Shown here in pieces: positions 1 through 10,670 of a stretch of DNA of 64,000 nt. Both the position numbers and the translations under genes were made by a program. The first letter of the stretch is position 1, and each line of letters begins with the position of its first letter. This DNA is from Cupriavidus nantongensis (GTDB taxonomy: Bacteria; Pseudomonadota; Gammaproteobacteria; Burkholderiales; Burkholderiaceae). The stretch covers positions 496,001 through 560,000 of the forward strand of contig NZ_CP014844.1 of assembly GCF_001598055.1 (NCBI RefSeq), given 5' to 3'. Below the pieces are notes generated by a model that worked only from the letters and a program-made list of their open reading frames with translations, was not told the DNA's origin and ran no database searches.

Positions 1-2
1 TG

Positions 3-644
3 CGCTATGTCGACGGCAAGCCGCACAGCGTGGACACCGTGGTGCTGTCGACCCAGCATTCGCCCGACATCACCCAGGCGCAGATCCGCGAGGCAGTGAT
101 CGAGGAAATCATCAAGCCGGTGCTGCCGGCCGAGATGCTCAAGGAAACCAAGTACCTGGTGAACCCGACCGGGCGCTTCGTGATCGGCGGGCCGCAGGGC
201 GACTGCGGCCTGACCGGGCGCAAGATCATCGTCGACACCTACGGCGGCGCCTCGCCGCACGGCGGCGGCGCGTTCTCGGGCAAGGACCCGTCCAAGGTCG
301 ACCGCTCCGCCGCCTACGCGGCGCGCTACGTGGCCAAGAACGTGGTGGCGTCGGGCCTGGCGCGGCAGTGCCAGGTGCAGGTCAGCTATGCCATCGGCGT
401 GGCGCGGCCGATCAACGTGACGGTCTACACCGAAGGCACCGGCAAGATTCCGGACGCCAAGATCGCCGAGCTGGTGCAGGAGCATTTCGACCTGCGCCCG
501 AAGGGCATCGTGCAGATGCTGGATCTGTTGCGGCCGATCTACGAGAAGACCGCGGCCTACGGCCACTTCGGCCGCGAAGAGCCGGAATTCTCGTGGGAAG
601 CGACCGACAAGGCGGCTGCGCTGCGCGCCGCGGCGGGCCTGTAA
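3..644 (+). CDS. metK: S-adenosylmethionine synthetase, C-terminal part (5' end outside window)
   Basis: Makes S-adenosylmethionine from methionine and ATP in the cytoplasm. Only the last 213 codons of a normally ~390-residue enzyme are present; the reading frame is open from base 3, so the start lies upstream of the window. Diagnostic family motifs are visible: [17 protein letters not shown], then [19 protein letters not shown] (the phosphate-binding glycine-rich loop), and a C-terminal [18 protein letters not shown] strong terminator follows the stop. It belongs to the same methyl cycle as ahcY and metF further along this window. No lesion is seen in the visible part. Confidence 0.97.
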   Translation, partial: RYVDGKPHSVDTVVLSTQHSPDITQAQIREAVIEEIIKPVLPAEMLKETKYLVNPTGRFVIGGPQGDCGLTGRKIIVDTYGGASPHGGGAFSGKDPSKVDRSAAYAARYVAKNVVASGLARQCQVQVSYAIGVARPINVTVYTEGTGKIPDAKIAELVQEHFDLRPKGIVQMLDLLRPIYEKTAAYGHFGREEPEFSWEATDKAAALRAAAGL

Positions 645-678
645 GCGCCGCACTCGCGCTGGCAGTCCTGACGGCAAG

Positions 679-712
679 CCCCGCCGGCCCGCAAGGGCCC
701 GCGGGGTTTTTT
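679..712 (+). terminator. Rho-independent terminator of metK
   Basis: A GC-rich hairpin (CCCCGC..GCGGGG outer pairs, GCCC/GGGC inner pairs, GCAA loop) is followed directly by six T residues, 35 bases past the metK stop. Confidence 0.9.
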
Positions 713-741
713 GCGCGGGTTTGATCCTGATCCAGCTGCCG

Positions 742-779
742 CGTGGCGCCGGCGCCACGGCGGGCGCACGGAGTAAAAT
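742..779 (+). promoter_or_regulatory. Candidate promoter and perfect palindrome upstream of the Kdo hydroxylase gene
   Basis: TAAAAT at 774-779 is a good -10 hexamer. An 18-bp perfect palindrome, CGTGGCGCCGGCGCCACG (742-759), lies where the -35 element would be, so it could be an operator. The binding protein is unknown, and a palindrome in GC-rich DNA may also be only structural. Confidence 0.45.
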
Positions 780-845
780 TCCGCCACGCCCTGCCGCCGC
801 CACGGCGGCCACCCCAAACACGGGTAACCGTTCCCAGAGGATGCC

Positions 846-1787
846 ATGTCCGAAGCGCCTGTCCTTGCCCCGTCGCCCGCCGCCCGGCCGCCTGCCGCCG
901 GCAAGCTCGACCTGATCCGTCCGCAGCCCTATACCGAGTGGGCGCCCCAGGTCACCCCCGAAGCGCGCGCCACGCTGCGCCGCGAACTGGAGCAAGGCGC
1001 GGTACTTTACTTCCCCAACCTGAAGTTCCAGTTCCAGCCGGGCGAAGAGCGCTTCCTCGACAGCCGCTATTCCGACGGCAAGTCCAAGAACATCAACCTG
1101 CGCGCCGACGACACCGCAGTGCGCGGCGCGCAGGGCAGCGCGCAGGACCTGGCCGACCTGTACACGCTGATCCGCCGCTACGCCGACAACAGCGAGTCGC
1201 TCATCCGCACGCTGTTCCCGGAATACATCCCGCACATGACCCGCGCCGGCACCTCGCTGCGGCCCAGCGAGATCGCCGGGCGCCCGGTCAGCTGGCGCAA
1301 GGACGACACCCGCCTGCACGTCGATTCATTCCCGTCCAACCCGATGCTGGGCAAGCGCCTGTTGCGCGTGTTCCACAATATCGACCCGGCCGCGCCGCGC
1401 GTGTGGCGCGTGGGCGAGCCGTTCGGCGACTTTGCGCAGAAGTTCGTGCCCAGGACCCACGGCATGTGGCCGGGGCAGGCGGCGCTGATGAAGCTGCTCC
1501 ACATCACCAAGCGCAAACGCTCGGAATACGACCACCGCATGCTGCAGCTGCATGACCTGGCCAAGGCCGACCTGGACTACCAGGCCAACGTGCCGCAGCA
1601 GGAATTCCACTTCCCGCCGGGTGCGACCTGGATCGTCTTCAGCGACCAGCTGCTGCACGCCGCCATGCGCGGGCGCGCGATGATGGAGCAGACCATCTAC
1701 CTGGCGCCGCAGGCGATTTCGGACCACACCCATTCGCCCGAGGCGGTGCTGTCGCGCATGCTCGGGCGGCCGATGCTGGTGTCGTGA
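846..1787 (+). CDS. kdoO: Kdo 3-hydroxylase (Fe(II)/2-oxoglutarate dioxygenase family)
   Basis: A 313-residue protein matching the Kdo hydroxylase family, which adds a 3-hydroxyl to the outer Kdo of lipid A-Kdo2 to make Ko in Burkholderia and Ralstonia relatives. The sequence shows the metal-binding HVD (His158, Asp160) inside TRLHVDSFPSNP, and a distal SDQLLHAAMRGRAMMEQT segment with a candidate third ligand His271 and Arg275/277 for 2-oxoglutarate. The N-terminal 20 residues are Ala/Pro-rich, with no obvious export signal. The gene is transcribed alone behind its own -10 and converges on the aldehyde dehydrogenase. The family assignment is firm; the exact product is inferred from homologues. 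Confidence 0.85.
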   Translation: MSEAPVLAPSPAARPPAAGKLDLIRPQPYTEWAPQVTPEARATLRRELEQGAVLYFPNLKFQFQPGEERFLDSRYSDGKSKNINLRADDTAVRGAQGSAQDLADLYTLIRRYADNSESLIRTLFPEYIPHMTRAGTSLRPSEIAGRPVSWRKDDTRLHVDSFPSNPMLGKRLLRVFHNIDPAAPRVWRVGEPFGDFAQKFVPRTHGMWPGQAALMKLLHITKRKRSEYDHRMLQLHDLAKADLDYQANVPQQEFHFPPGATWIVFSDQLLHAAMRGRAMMEQTIYLAPQAISDHTHSPEAVLSRMLGRPMLVS

Positions 1788-1794
1788 GCGCGCG

Positions 1795-1819
1795 GCCTGC
1801 TGCTAACGCAGCAGCAGGC
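1795..1819. terminator. Hairpin between convergent kdoO and aldehyde dehydrogenase genes
   Basis: GCCTGCTGC (1795-1803) pairs perfectly with GCAGCAGGC (1811-1819) across a 7-base loop. The hairpin contains the stop codon of the reverse-strand gene and sits 8 bases past the kdoO stop. There is no T-run, so termination in either direction is inferred. Confidence 0.45.
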
Positions 1820-3206
1820 GCAGCATGGTGTCGAAGGTCTTGCCGTAAGGCGGCTTGAGCAGGCCGGCGCCGTTCAGGCTGGCCTGGTGGAACACCGGCT
1901 TCACCTTCGAAAACGTGTCGAAGCCCGCCTGCCCGTGGTACGCGCCCATGCCGCTGGCGCCGACGCCGCCGAACGGCAGGCCGTCCTGGGCGATATGGAA
2001 CAGGGTGTCGTTGACGGTAACGCCGCCGGCGACGGTCTGCCGCATCACATGGGCGATGGCGCCGCGGTCGCGCTCGAACACGTATAGCGCCAGCGGCCGC
2101 GGGCGCGCGTTGATGTAGTCCAGCGCCTCGTCGAGGGTGCGGTAAGTCACCACCGGCAGCACCGGTCCGAAGATTTCCTCGCGCATCGCGGTCACGCCAT
2201 CGGGCACGTCCAGCAGCAGCACCGGCGGCAGCCGCCGCGCCTGCGCATCCGGCTGCGCATCGGACAGCGGCACCACGGTCGCACCTTGCGCGGCGGCCTC
2301 GTCGACCAGCCCCTCCAGCCGCGCGAAATGCCGCGGGCTGATGATGCTGGTGTAGTCCGGGTTGCGCGCCAGGTCGGGATAGAGCCGGCCCACGCAGCGG
2401 CGCGCCGCGTCCACCAGTTGATCGCGCAAGTCCTCAGGCACCAGCACATAGTCCGGCGCGATGCAGGTCTGGCCCGCGTTCATCAGCTTGCCGACCAGGA
2501 TGCGCTCGACCGCGCGCTCGAGGTCGGCACCGGCGCCGACGATGGCCGGCGACTTGCCGCCCAGCTCCAGCGTCACCGGGGTCAGGTTGGCGGCCGCCGC
2601 GCGCATCACATGGTGGCCGACTGCGGTCGAACCCGTGAACAGCAGGTGGTCGAACGGCAGCGCGGTGAAGGCGCTGGCCACTTCGGCATCGCCGTTGATC
2701 ACCACGATCTCGTCCGGGGCGAAGTGCTGCGGCACCAGCTGCGCGAACAGCGCCGCGAAACGCGGCGTGTATTCCGACAGCTTGACCATGGCGCGATTGC
2801 CAGCCGCCAGCGCGCCGGCGAGCGGGCCGACGGTCAGGTACAGCGGATAGTTCCAGGGCACCACGATGCCCACCACGCCGAGCGGCTGCGGCACCAGGCG
2901 CGAGCGTCCCGGGCGGAACCAGAAGCCGGTGGGCGCGCGCCGCACGCGCATCCAGCGCTTGCCGTGGCGCAGCGCACCGTCGATGCCGGCGAGGCTGGGG
3001 AATACCTCAAGCAGCGCGGTTTCCTGGCGCGGGCGGTTGGTGAAATCGGCATGGATGGCGGCGGCAATTTCGGCCTGGTTTTCGGTCACCAGGCGCCGCA
3101 GGCGCTGCAGGCGATCGGCACGCACGGTCCACGCGGGCAGCTGGTCGCGCCGCGAGGCGGCATGCATCGCGCCGAAGACGGACGACAGGTCGGGAACTTC
3201 TCGCAT
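1803..3206 (-). CDS. Coniferyl-aldehyde-dehydrogenase-like NAD(P)+ aldehyde dehydrogenase
   Basis: A 467-codon member of the aldehyde dehydrogenase superfamily, closest in feel to the coniferyl aldehyde dehydrogenase (CalB) group: short N-terminus, PWNYPLYLTVGPLAGAL cofactor/substrate region, general base Glu214 in LELGGKSP, nucleophile Cys248 in NAGQTCIAPD. It oxidises an aldehyde to the acid; the substrate is not readable from sequence. The start at 3206 was chosen because TGGAG lies 8-9 bases upstream; longer forms would run into the divergent promoter region. It is divergent from the GMC alcohol dehydrogenase, a pairing that suggests sequential alcohol-to-aldehyde-to-acid oxidation (inference). 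Confidence 0.85.
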   Translation of the reverse strand: MREVPDLSSVFGAMHAASRRDQLPAWTVRADRLQRLRRLVTENQAEIAAAIHADFTNRPRQETALLEVFPSLAGIDGALRHGKRWMRVRRAPTGFWFRPGRSRLVPQPLGVVGIVVPWNYPLYLTVGPLAGALAAGNRAMVKLSEYTPRFAALFAQLVPQHFAPDEIVVINGDAEVASAFTALPFDHLLFTGSTAVGHHVMRAAAANLTPVTLELGGKSPAIVGAGADLERAVERILVGKLMNAGQTCIAPDYVLVPEDLRDQLVDAARRCVGRLYPDLARNPDYTSIISPRHFARLEGLVDEAAAQGATVVPLSDAQPDAQARRLPPVLLLDVPDGVTAMREEIFGPVLPVVTYRTLDEALDYINARPRPLALYVFERDRGAIAHVMRQTVAGGVTVNDTLFHIAQDGLPFGGVGASGMGAYHGQAGFDTFSKVKPVFHQASLNGAGLLKPPYGKTFDTMLRLLLR

Positions 3207-3476
3207 GGCTGCGCTCCAGGATTTGCGCGCACATTCGCGCACCATCGCGCAAGATAAGGCAGCGCGCCGGCCAACACAATGGAAGCCTGCTACCAGCAAG
3301 CCGATTCAAACGGCCGTCCTTCATGCTCGCGCGTTTCGTTGCCGCCGCCCTTTTTCAACCGCTGGGCCAGCGCCTACACTGAATCTCACGGCTTGCCATC
3401 CGCTGGACGGACAGGGCGCGCGCCGGCGCGGCCCGGCTCACGCACGCGCGCCGCCTGCGGACTCGCGGGGAGACAG
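3207..3476. promoter_or_regulatory. Divergent promoter region between aldehyde dehydrogenase and GMC oxidoreductase genes
   Basis: No gene is supported here. TACACT (3375-3380) is a plausible -10 for the rightward GMC gene, and AGATAA (3250-3255, reading TTATCT on the reverse strand) a weaker one for the leftward gene. No convincing operator was found. Confidence 0.4.
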
Positions 3477-5156
3477 ATGGAAACCACCTATGACTACGTC
3501 ATCGTCGGCGCGGGCTCGGCGGGCTGTGCGCTGGCGGGGCGGCTGGCCGACAGCGGCGACGACACCATCGCGCTGGTCGAGGCCGGGCACCACGACCACC
3601 ATGTGCTGGTGCGAACACCCGCCGGCCTGGCGGCGATGCTGCCGCGCGCGGGGACGCGCAACTACGGCTTCCACACCGTGCCGCAGCCGGGCCTGAACGG
3701 CCGCCGCGGCTACCAGCCGCGCGGGCGCGGGCTGGGCGGCTGCTCGTCGATCAACGCCATGATCTACACGCGCGGGCGGCCCGCCGACTACGATGCCTGG
3801 GCCGATGCCGGCTGCGATGGCTGGTCCTGGGACGACGTGCTGCCGTACTTCCGCCGCGCCGAATGCAACGAGCGCCTGGCCGGCAGCGACGACGATCCGC
3901 TGCACGGCGGCAACGGCCCGCTGCATGTCAGCGACCTGCGCACGCCCAACCCGTTCGCCGAGCGCTTTATCGAGGCCGCGCAACAGGCCGGCTATCCGCG
4001 CAACGACGATTTCAACGGCGAAGAGCAGGAGGGCATCGGCTGGTACCAGGTCACGCAGCACGCGGGCGAGCGCTGGAATGCCGCGCGCGCCTACCTGCAT
4101 GGCGGCAATGCGCGCGACCGCGCCTGCAACGGCGGCCGCGCGCGGCTGCGCGTGCTGACCGACACCCAGGCCCTGCGCATCGTCTTCGAAGGCCGTCACG
4201 CCGCCGGGGTGCTGGTGCAGCGTGACGGCCGCCAGCAGCTGCTGCGCGCGCGTCGCGACGTGATCGTGTGCGCGGGCACGTTCGGCTCGCCGCAGCTGCT
4301 GATGGTCTCCGGGGTCGGGCCCGCCGCGCACCTGCGCGAACACGGCATCGACGTGGTCCATGACTTGCCGGGCGTGGGCGGCAACCTGCAGGACCATCTC
4401 GACGTGGTGCTGCACAAGCGCACCGCCGTGCCCGAGCTGTTCGGCGTATCGTTCGGCGGCGTCGCCAGGCTGCTGTCCGAAATGCTGCGCTACCGGCGCG
4501 AGCGCGCCGGCATGATGTCGAGCAACTTCGCCGAGGCCGGCGGCTTCCTGCGCAGCCACCCGGCGCTGCCCGAGCCCGACCTGCAGCTGCATTTCGTGGT
4601 CGGCCTGGCCGACGACCATATGCGCAGGCTCAATCTCGGCCATGGCTATTCCTGCCACGTCTGCCTGCTGCGCCCGCGCAGCCGCGGCGAGGTCCGCCTG
4701 GCCGCGGCCGATATCCGGCGCGCGCCGCTGATCGATCCGAAGTACCTCAGCGACGCGCGCGACCTCGACGACATGGTGGCCGGCGTGCGCATCGTGCGCA
4801 GCATCCTGGCGCAGCCGCAGTTGGCCTGCTTCGGCGGACGCGAGCTCTACACGGCCGGCCTGCGCGCCGATGGCAGCGACGATGCCGCCGTGCGCGAGCT
4901 GATCCGCGCGCGCGCCGACACCATCTACCACCCGGTCGGCACCTGCCGCATGGGCATGGATGCGATGGCGGTGGTCGACCCGCAGCTGCGCGTGCGCGGT
5001 GTGGAAGGGCTGCGCGTGGTCGATGCGTCGGTCATGCCCACGCTGATCGGCGGCAACACCAATGCGCCCGCGATCATGATCGGCGAGCGCGCGCACGACC
5101 TGATCCGCTATGCGCCGCGGGTGATGCTGCGGGTGCTGGAGTCGATGGAGGCCTAG
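3477..5156 (+). CDS. GMC-family FAD-dependent alcohol/choline dehydrogenase
   Basis: A 559-residue glucose-methanol-choline oxidoreductase. Visible in order: the N-terminal ADP-binding fold YVIVGAGSAGCALAGRL, GMC signature 1 (RGRGLGGCSSINAMIYTRG), signature 2 (CAGTFGSPQLLMVSGVGP), catalytic IYHPVGTCRMG with its histidine, and the C-terminal PTLIGGNTNAPAIMIGE flavin-binding block. Length is normal. GGGGAGA precedes the ATG at 3477. Homologues (BetA, AlkJ) oxidise choline or aliphatic alcohols; substrate is unassigned. The stop codon overlaps that of the convergent acyl-CoA dehydrogenase through a shared CTAG. Confidence 0.88.
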   Translation: METTYDYVIVGAGSAGCALAGRLADSGDDTIALVEAGHHDHHVLVRTPAGLAAMLPRAGTRNYGFHTVPQPGLNGRRGYQPRGRGLGGCSSINAMIYTRGRPADYDAWADAGCDGWSWDDVLPYFRRAECNERLAGSDDDPLHGGNGPLHVSDLRTPNPFAERFIEAAQQAGYPRNDDFNGEEQEGIGWYQVTQHAGERWNAARAYLHGGNARDRACNGGRARLRVLTDTQALRIVFEGRHAAGVLVQRDGRQQLLRARRDVIVCAGTFGSPQLLMVSGVGPAAHLREHGIDVVHDLPGVGGNLQDHLDVVLHKRTAVPELFGVSFGGVARLLSEMLRYRRERAGMMSSNFAEAGGFLRSHPALPEPDLQLHFVVGLADDHMRRLNLGHGYSCHVCLLRPRSRGEVRLAAADIRRAPLIDPKYLSDARDLDDMVAGVRIVRSILAQPQLACFGGRELYTAGLRADGSDDAAVRELIRARADTIYHPVGTCRMGMDAMAVVDPQLRVRGVEGLRVVDASVMPTLIGGNTNAPAIMIGERAHDLIRYAPRVMLRVLESMEA

Positions 5157-6823
5157 CCCTCGAAGCCGCGCAACGCCACCCGCCCGAGCGCGCCGGCATC
5201 CGCGTCGAGCGTGCCGAACACGCGTCCGTGCTGGCGCCCGAGCCGGCTGGTGACGAACAGCTCGGCGTGCTCGGGGTCGGCATGCGCCAGCATCAGCGCC
5301 GCCTGCGCGGTCAGCACCAGGCCCTGGGCAAAGCGGCGCGCACCGGCTTCGAGCTGGTCGGCGTTTTCGCGCAGCATGGCCTGCAGCGAGGCCAGTTCGG
5401 CGCGCACCGCCGGGTGGCCGCCGGCGCGGCGCGACAGGTCCTGCAGCAGCCGCGCGCCATCGTCCGGATTGCGCTGCAGCGCGCGCAGCACGTCCAGGCA
5501 CATGATGTTGCCCGAGCCTTCCCAGATCGAATTGACCGGCGCCTCGCGGTACAGCCGCGCCATCGGCCCTTCCTCGACATAGCCATTGCCGCCCCACACT
5601 TCCATCGCTTCGCCGGTGGCCTCGAGCGTGCGCTTGCACACCCAGAACTTGGCCGCGGGCGTGATCACGCGCTTCCAGGCGACGGCGAGCGGGTCGGGGT
5701 TGTCGCCCTCGGCCTGCGCGAAGGCGTGGCCCAGCTCCATCATCAGCAGCGTGGCGGCTTCGGATTCCAGCGCCAGGTCCGCCAGCACGTTGCGCATCAG
5801 CGGCTGGTCGGCCAGCAGGCGGCCGAAGGCGCTGCGGTGGCGCGTGTGGTGCAGCGCCTGCACGTAGGCCGCGCGCAGGATCGCGGCGCTGCCGATCACG
5901 CAGTCCAGCCGCGTGCTGGTGGCCATCTCGATGATGGTCGGGATGCCGCGGCCTTCCTCGCCGATCAGGATGCCGGTGGCGTCGCGGAACTCGACTTCGC
6001 TGCTGGCATTGGAGCGGTTGCCGAGCTTGTCCTTGAGCCGCTGGATCTGCACCGCGTTGCGACTGCCGTCGTCGCGAAAGCGCGGCACGAAGAAGCACGA
6101 CAGCGGACCGTCTTCGGCGCCCATGCGCGCCACCACCAGGTGCGCATCGCACATCGGCGCGGAAAAGAACCACTTGTGCCCGATCAGCGCGTATTCCGCG
6201 CCGCGCCCTTCGCCACGCACCGGGCGTGCCACCGTGGTATTGGCGCGCACGTCGGAGCCGCCCTGCTTCTCGGTCATGCCCATGCCGATCATGATCGCGC
6301 TCTTGTCGCGCCAGGGCAGGTCGCGCGCATCGTGTTCGGCCGCATAGAGGCGCGGCTCCAGCTCGGCAAACAGCGCGGCTTCCTTGCGCAGCACCGGGAT
6401 GCTGGCAAAGGTCATGGTGGGCGGGCACAGCGAGCCCGATTCCACCTGTGCCTGCAGGAAGTACCCCGCGGTGCGCGCCGCCCAGGCGCCCGCGCGCGGC
6501 TGCGCGAACGGCAGCGCCTGCAGCTGCTGGCCGCGCAGCAGCCCCAGCAGCGCGTGCCAGCCCGGATGGAACTCGACCGTGTCGATGCGCTCGCCGGTGC
6601 GGCTGTGGGTGTGCAGCTCGGGCGCATGGCGGTTGGCGTCCGCGGCCCATTGCTGCACCTCCGGCTCGCCCAGGCGCGCGCCGAACTGCCGCAGCGCGTC
6701 GGCATGCCAGCCGCCGCCCAGGCGTTCGAGCGCGGCCCGCACCGTGGGATCGCTGTCGAACAGGTTGTAGTGCGCGAGATCCGGCACCTGGTTGAAGACG
6801 CGATGGGTGGCGGCGTCGGTCAT
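5153..6823 (-). CDS. aidB: AidB-like acyl-CoA dehydrogenase
   Basis: A 556-residue flavoprotein of the AidB subgroup, longer than classical acyl-CoA dehydrogenases (~380). Diagnostic segments are GMGMTEKQGGSDVRANTT, an FFSAPMCDAHLVVARM stretch, and REAPVNSIWEGSGNIMCLD near residue 420. E. coli AidB is induced by alkylation damage and binds DNA; whether this protein shares that role or oxidises an acyl-CoA such as isovaleryl-CoA is not decidable here. No ada or alk gene is adjacent. GAGGAG precedes the ATG at 6823. The 3' end overlaps the convergent GMC gene by 4 bp. Confidence 0.8.
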   Translation of the reverse strand: MTDAATHRVFNQVPDLAHYNLFDSDPTVRAALERLGGGWHADALRQFGARLGEPEVQQWAADANRHAPELHTHSRTGERIDTVEFHPGWHALLGLLRGQQLQALPFAQPRAGAWAARTAGYFLQAQVESGSLCPPTMTFASIPVLRKEAALFAELEPRLYAAEHDARDLPWRDKSAIMIGMGMTEKQGGSDVRANTTVARPVRGEGRGAEYALIGHKWFFSAPMCDAHLVVARMGAEDGPLSCFFVPRFRDDGSRNAVQIQRLKDKLGNRSNASSEVEFRDATGILIGEEGRGIPTIIEMATSTRLDCVIGSAAILRAAYVQALHHTRHRSAFGRLLADQPLMRNVLADLALESEAATLLMMELGHAFAQAEGDNPDPLAVAWKRVITPAAKFWVCKRTLEATGEAMEVWGGNGYVEEGPMARLYREAPVNSIWEGSGNIMCLDVLRALQRNPDDGARLLQDLSRRAGGHPAVRAELASLQAMLRENADQLEAGARRFAQGLVLTAQAALMLAHADPEHAELFVTSRLGRQHGRVFGTLDADAGALGRVALRGFEG

Positions 6824-7031
6824 GCTGTGTCTCCTCGAGCGAGGCTGGTCGTTTGCTTGCATGGTAGATCACGCCGCGCGCGCGTCGAGTGCATGGTGGT
6901 CCGCTTTACGCGTATTTTTGCGATGCAGCATGCGCGATTCGATACCTTTTTGCACAGCTGTGGCACCACCCGCGGTTGCCAACTGGCACTGGCGCCCACC
7001 GGTGCTCTGTGCTTAAATTCACCCCGTTGGA
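6824..7031. other. Intergenic region upstream of the thiamine riboswitch
   Basis: It separates divergent aidB-like and thi transcription. The thi promoter should lie here. TTAAAT (7013-7018) is the best -10-like hexamer, but no -35 at normal spacing is convincing. No gene is supported. Confidence 0.4.
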
Positions 7032-9110
<2,079 letters not shown>

Positions 9111-9125
9111 GGCAATTGCTGAAAC

Positions 9126-9266
9126 CCTGCCGAAGTCACGGCAGGACGGGCATGGCCTCGCAAGCCATGCCCGCGCAAGATCCGCCGCCGCGCAGCGCCC
9201 CGCGCGGCGGCACCGATAACAAGGAGGCCGGACGCGGCCGCATGGCGCGTCCGGCACAACACCCTC
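9126..9266 (+). promoter_or_regulatory. Four tandem hairpins in the thiC-thiO intercistronic region
   Basis: Four perfect inverted repeats follow one another: 9126-9132/9139-9145 (7 bp), 9147-9156/9164-9173 (10 bp), 9184-9193/9202-9211 (10 bp), 9227-9236/9246-9255 (10 bp). None has a T-run, so they look like RNA processing or stability structures and not a terminator. AAGGAG (9221-9226) directly precedes the fourth hairpin and the thiO ATG lies 11 bases after it. Folding would bring the Shine-Dalgarno, otherwise 40 bases away, to normal distance. Confidence 0.7.
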
Positions 9267-10457
9267 ATGACAGCAGTGCAGTCGTTTGACGTCGCCATCC
9301 TCGGGGCCGGCCTTGCCGGCCGCCTGGCCGCCTGGTTGCTGGTCCGCAGCGGCGCCCGCGTGGCGCTGGTGGAGCGGGCCGGCCCGGACGGCGCGGGCTC
9401 GGCCGCCTACGTGGCCGCGGCCATGCTGGCGCCGCTGGCCGAGTCGGCCATCGCCGAGCGCCGCATCGTCGACCTTGGCATCGCCAGCGTCGACCTGTGG
9501 CGCGCCTGGCTGGCCGAGCTGGCCGAGCCGGTCTTCTTCCAGCAAGACGGCACGCTGGTGGTCTGGCATGCGCGCGACCGCGCCGAGATGTCGCTGTTCA
9601 CCAGCCGCGTGCGCGCGGTGGCGCCGCCGGAGCTGGTGGCGCAGCGGCTGCGCGCGCTCGACGGCAAGGGCGTGGGCGAGGTCGAGCCGGCGCTCGCGGG
9701 CCGCTTTCCGCAGGGACTGCTGCTGGCCGGCGAAGGCCAGCTCGACAACCGCGGCGCGCTGCGCGCGCTGCTGTCGTGCGCGGTCAGCGAAGGCGTGCAT
9801 TGCGTGTGGGAGGCGGGCGAGGTCGATGCCGGCTCGCTGCCCCAGCTTGGCATCCGCGCCGACGTGGTGCTGGACTGCCGCGGCCTGGGCGCGCGCAGCG
9901 CGTGGCCGGCGCAGCCCGGAGGCACCCAGCCCGGCCTGCGAGGGCTGCGCGGCGAAGTGGTGCGGGTGCATGCGCCCGACGTCAGGCTGCACCGTCCGGT
10001 GCGCCTGCTGCATCCGCGCTATCCGATCTATATCGCGCCCAAGCCCAACGACCTGTATGTGATCGGAGCGACCGAGCTGGAAAGCGAGGACGATTCGCCG
10101 ATGAGCGTGCGCTCCGCGCTGGAACTGCTGTCGGCCGCGCATTCGCTACACCCGGCCTTCGGCGAGGCGCGCGTGCTGGAGCTGAACGTGCAGCGCCGCC
10201 CGACCCGCCCCGACCACCTGCCGGCGATCCGCGTCGACCAGCGCGCGCGCGTGGTGCGCGTCAACGGCCTGTACCGCCACGGCTTTTTGATCGCGCCGGC
10301 GGTGACCGAGGCCGCGTGCGCGGTGGTGGGCGCGCTGCTCAACGGCGACCCGGCCGCGCATGCCGTGCCTGCCGCGCTGCGCTGGCCCGGTATGATCGAA
10401 GCGGTGACCGAAGCGCCGGCGCCCACCGTTGGCGCGCGCTCCGGCACGCTGCATTAA
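9267..10457 (+). CDS. thiO: Glycine oxidase ThiO (FAD-dependent)
   Basis: A 396-residue flavoprotein that oxidises glycine to the iminoglycine used for thiazole synthesis by ThiG. The N-terminal Rossmann motif VAILGAGLAGRLAAWLL and the C-terminal GLYRHGFLIAPAVTEA block are typical of ThiO/DadA-type oxidases; length is close to family (about 370). No Shine-Dalgarno lies at conventional distance from ATG 9267; the only good one is beyond a hairpin (see 9126-9266). Second gene of the operon, 12 bases before thiS. Confidence 0.88.
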   Translation: MTAVQSFDVAILGAGLAGRLAAWLLVRSGARVALVERAGPDGAGSAAYVAAAMLAPLAESAIAERRIVDLGIASVDLWRAWLAELAEPVFFQQDGTLVVWHARDRAEMSLFTSRVRAVAPPELVAQRLRALDGKGVGEVEPALAGRFPQGLLLAGEGQLDNRGALRALLSCAVSEGVHCVWEAGEVDAGSLPQLGIRADVVLDCRGLGARSAWPAQPGGTQPGLRGLRGEVVRVHAPDVRLHRPVRLLHPRYPIYIAPKPNDLYVIGATELESEDDSPMSVRSALELLSAAHSLHPAFGEARVLELNVQRRPTRPDHLPAIRVDQRARVVRVNGLYRHGFLIAPAVTEAACAVVGALLNGDPAAHAVPAALRWPGMIEAVTEAPAPTVGARSGTLH

Positions 10458-10469
10458 TGCAAGACTGAC

Positions 10470-10667
10470 ATGGATATCCTGCTCAACGGCCGACCGCTCG
10501 CCCTTGCCGAATCCGCCACGCTGGCGGACGCGGTCAGCGCGGCGCAGATCGCGCCCCCCTTTGCCGCGGCGGTCAACGGCCAGTTCGTGCCGCGCGCCGC
10601 GCACGCCAACACCCCTCTTGCGGCCGGCGACCGCATCGACCTCGTGCAACCCGTGACGGGAGGCTGA
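10470..10667 (+). CDS. thiS: Sulfur carrier protein ThiS
   Basis: A 65-residue ubiquitin-like protein ending in the Gly-Gly tail (QPVTGG) that is adenylated and then thiocarboxylated to carry sulfur to the thiazole synthase. Length and fold pattern (MDILLNGRPLALAESATLAD) fit. It sits between thiO and thiG with 12- and 3-base gaps, as usual for co-translated partners. No thiF-type activating enzyme is present in the window; it must be elsewhere or be replaced by MoeB (inference). Confidence 0.93.
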   Translation: MDILLNGRPLALAESATLADAVSAAQIAPPFAAAVNGQFVPRAAHANTPLAAGDRIDLVQPVTGG

Positions 10668-10670
10668 CCC

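Noticed and set aside
3438..6872. 1144-codon open frame on the reverse strand over the GMC and AidB-like genes
   Set aside because: High GC makes long antisense frames. It has no family motifs, Ala/Arg/His-rich composition, and overlaps two well-supported genes.
9242..9289. 15-codon frame (MARPAQHPHDSSAVV) after AAGGAG before thiO
   Set aside because: It starts in the loop of the fourth hairpin and overlaps thiO out of frame; a leader peptide is possible but unsupported.
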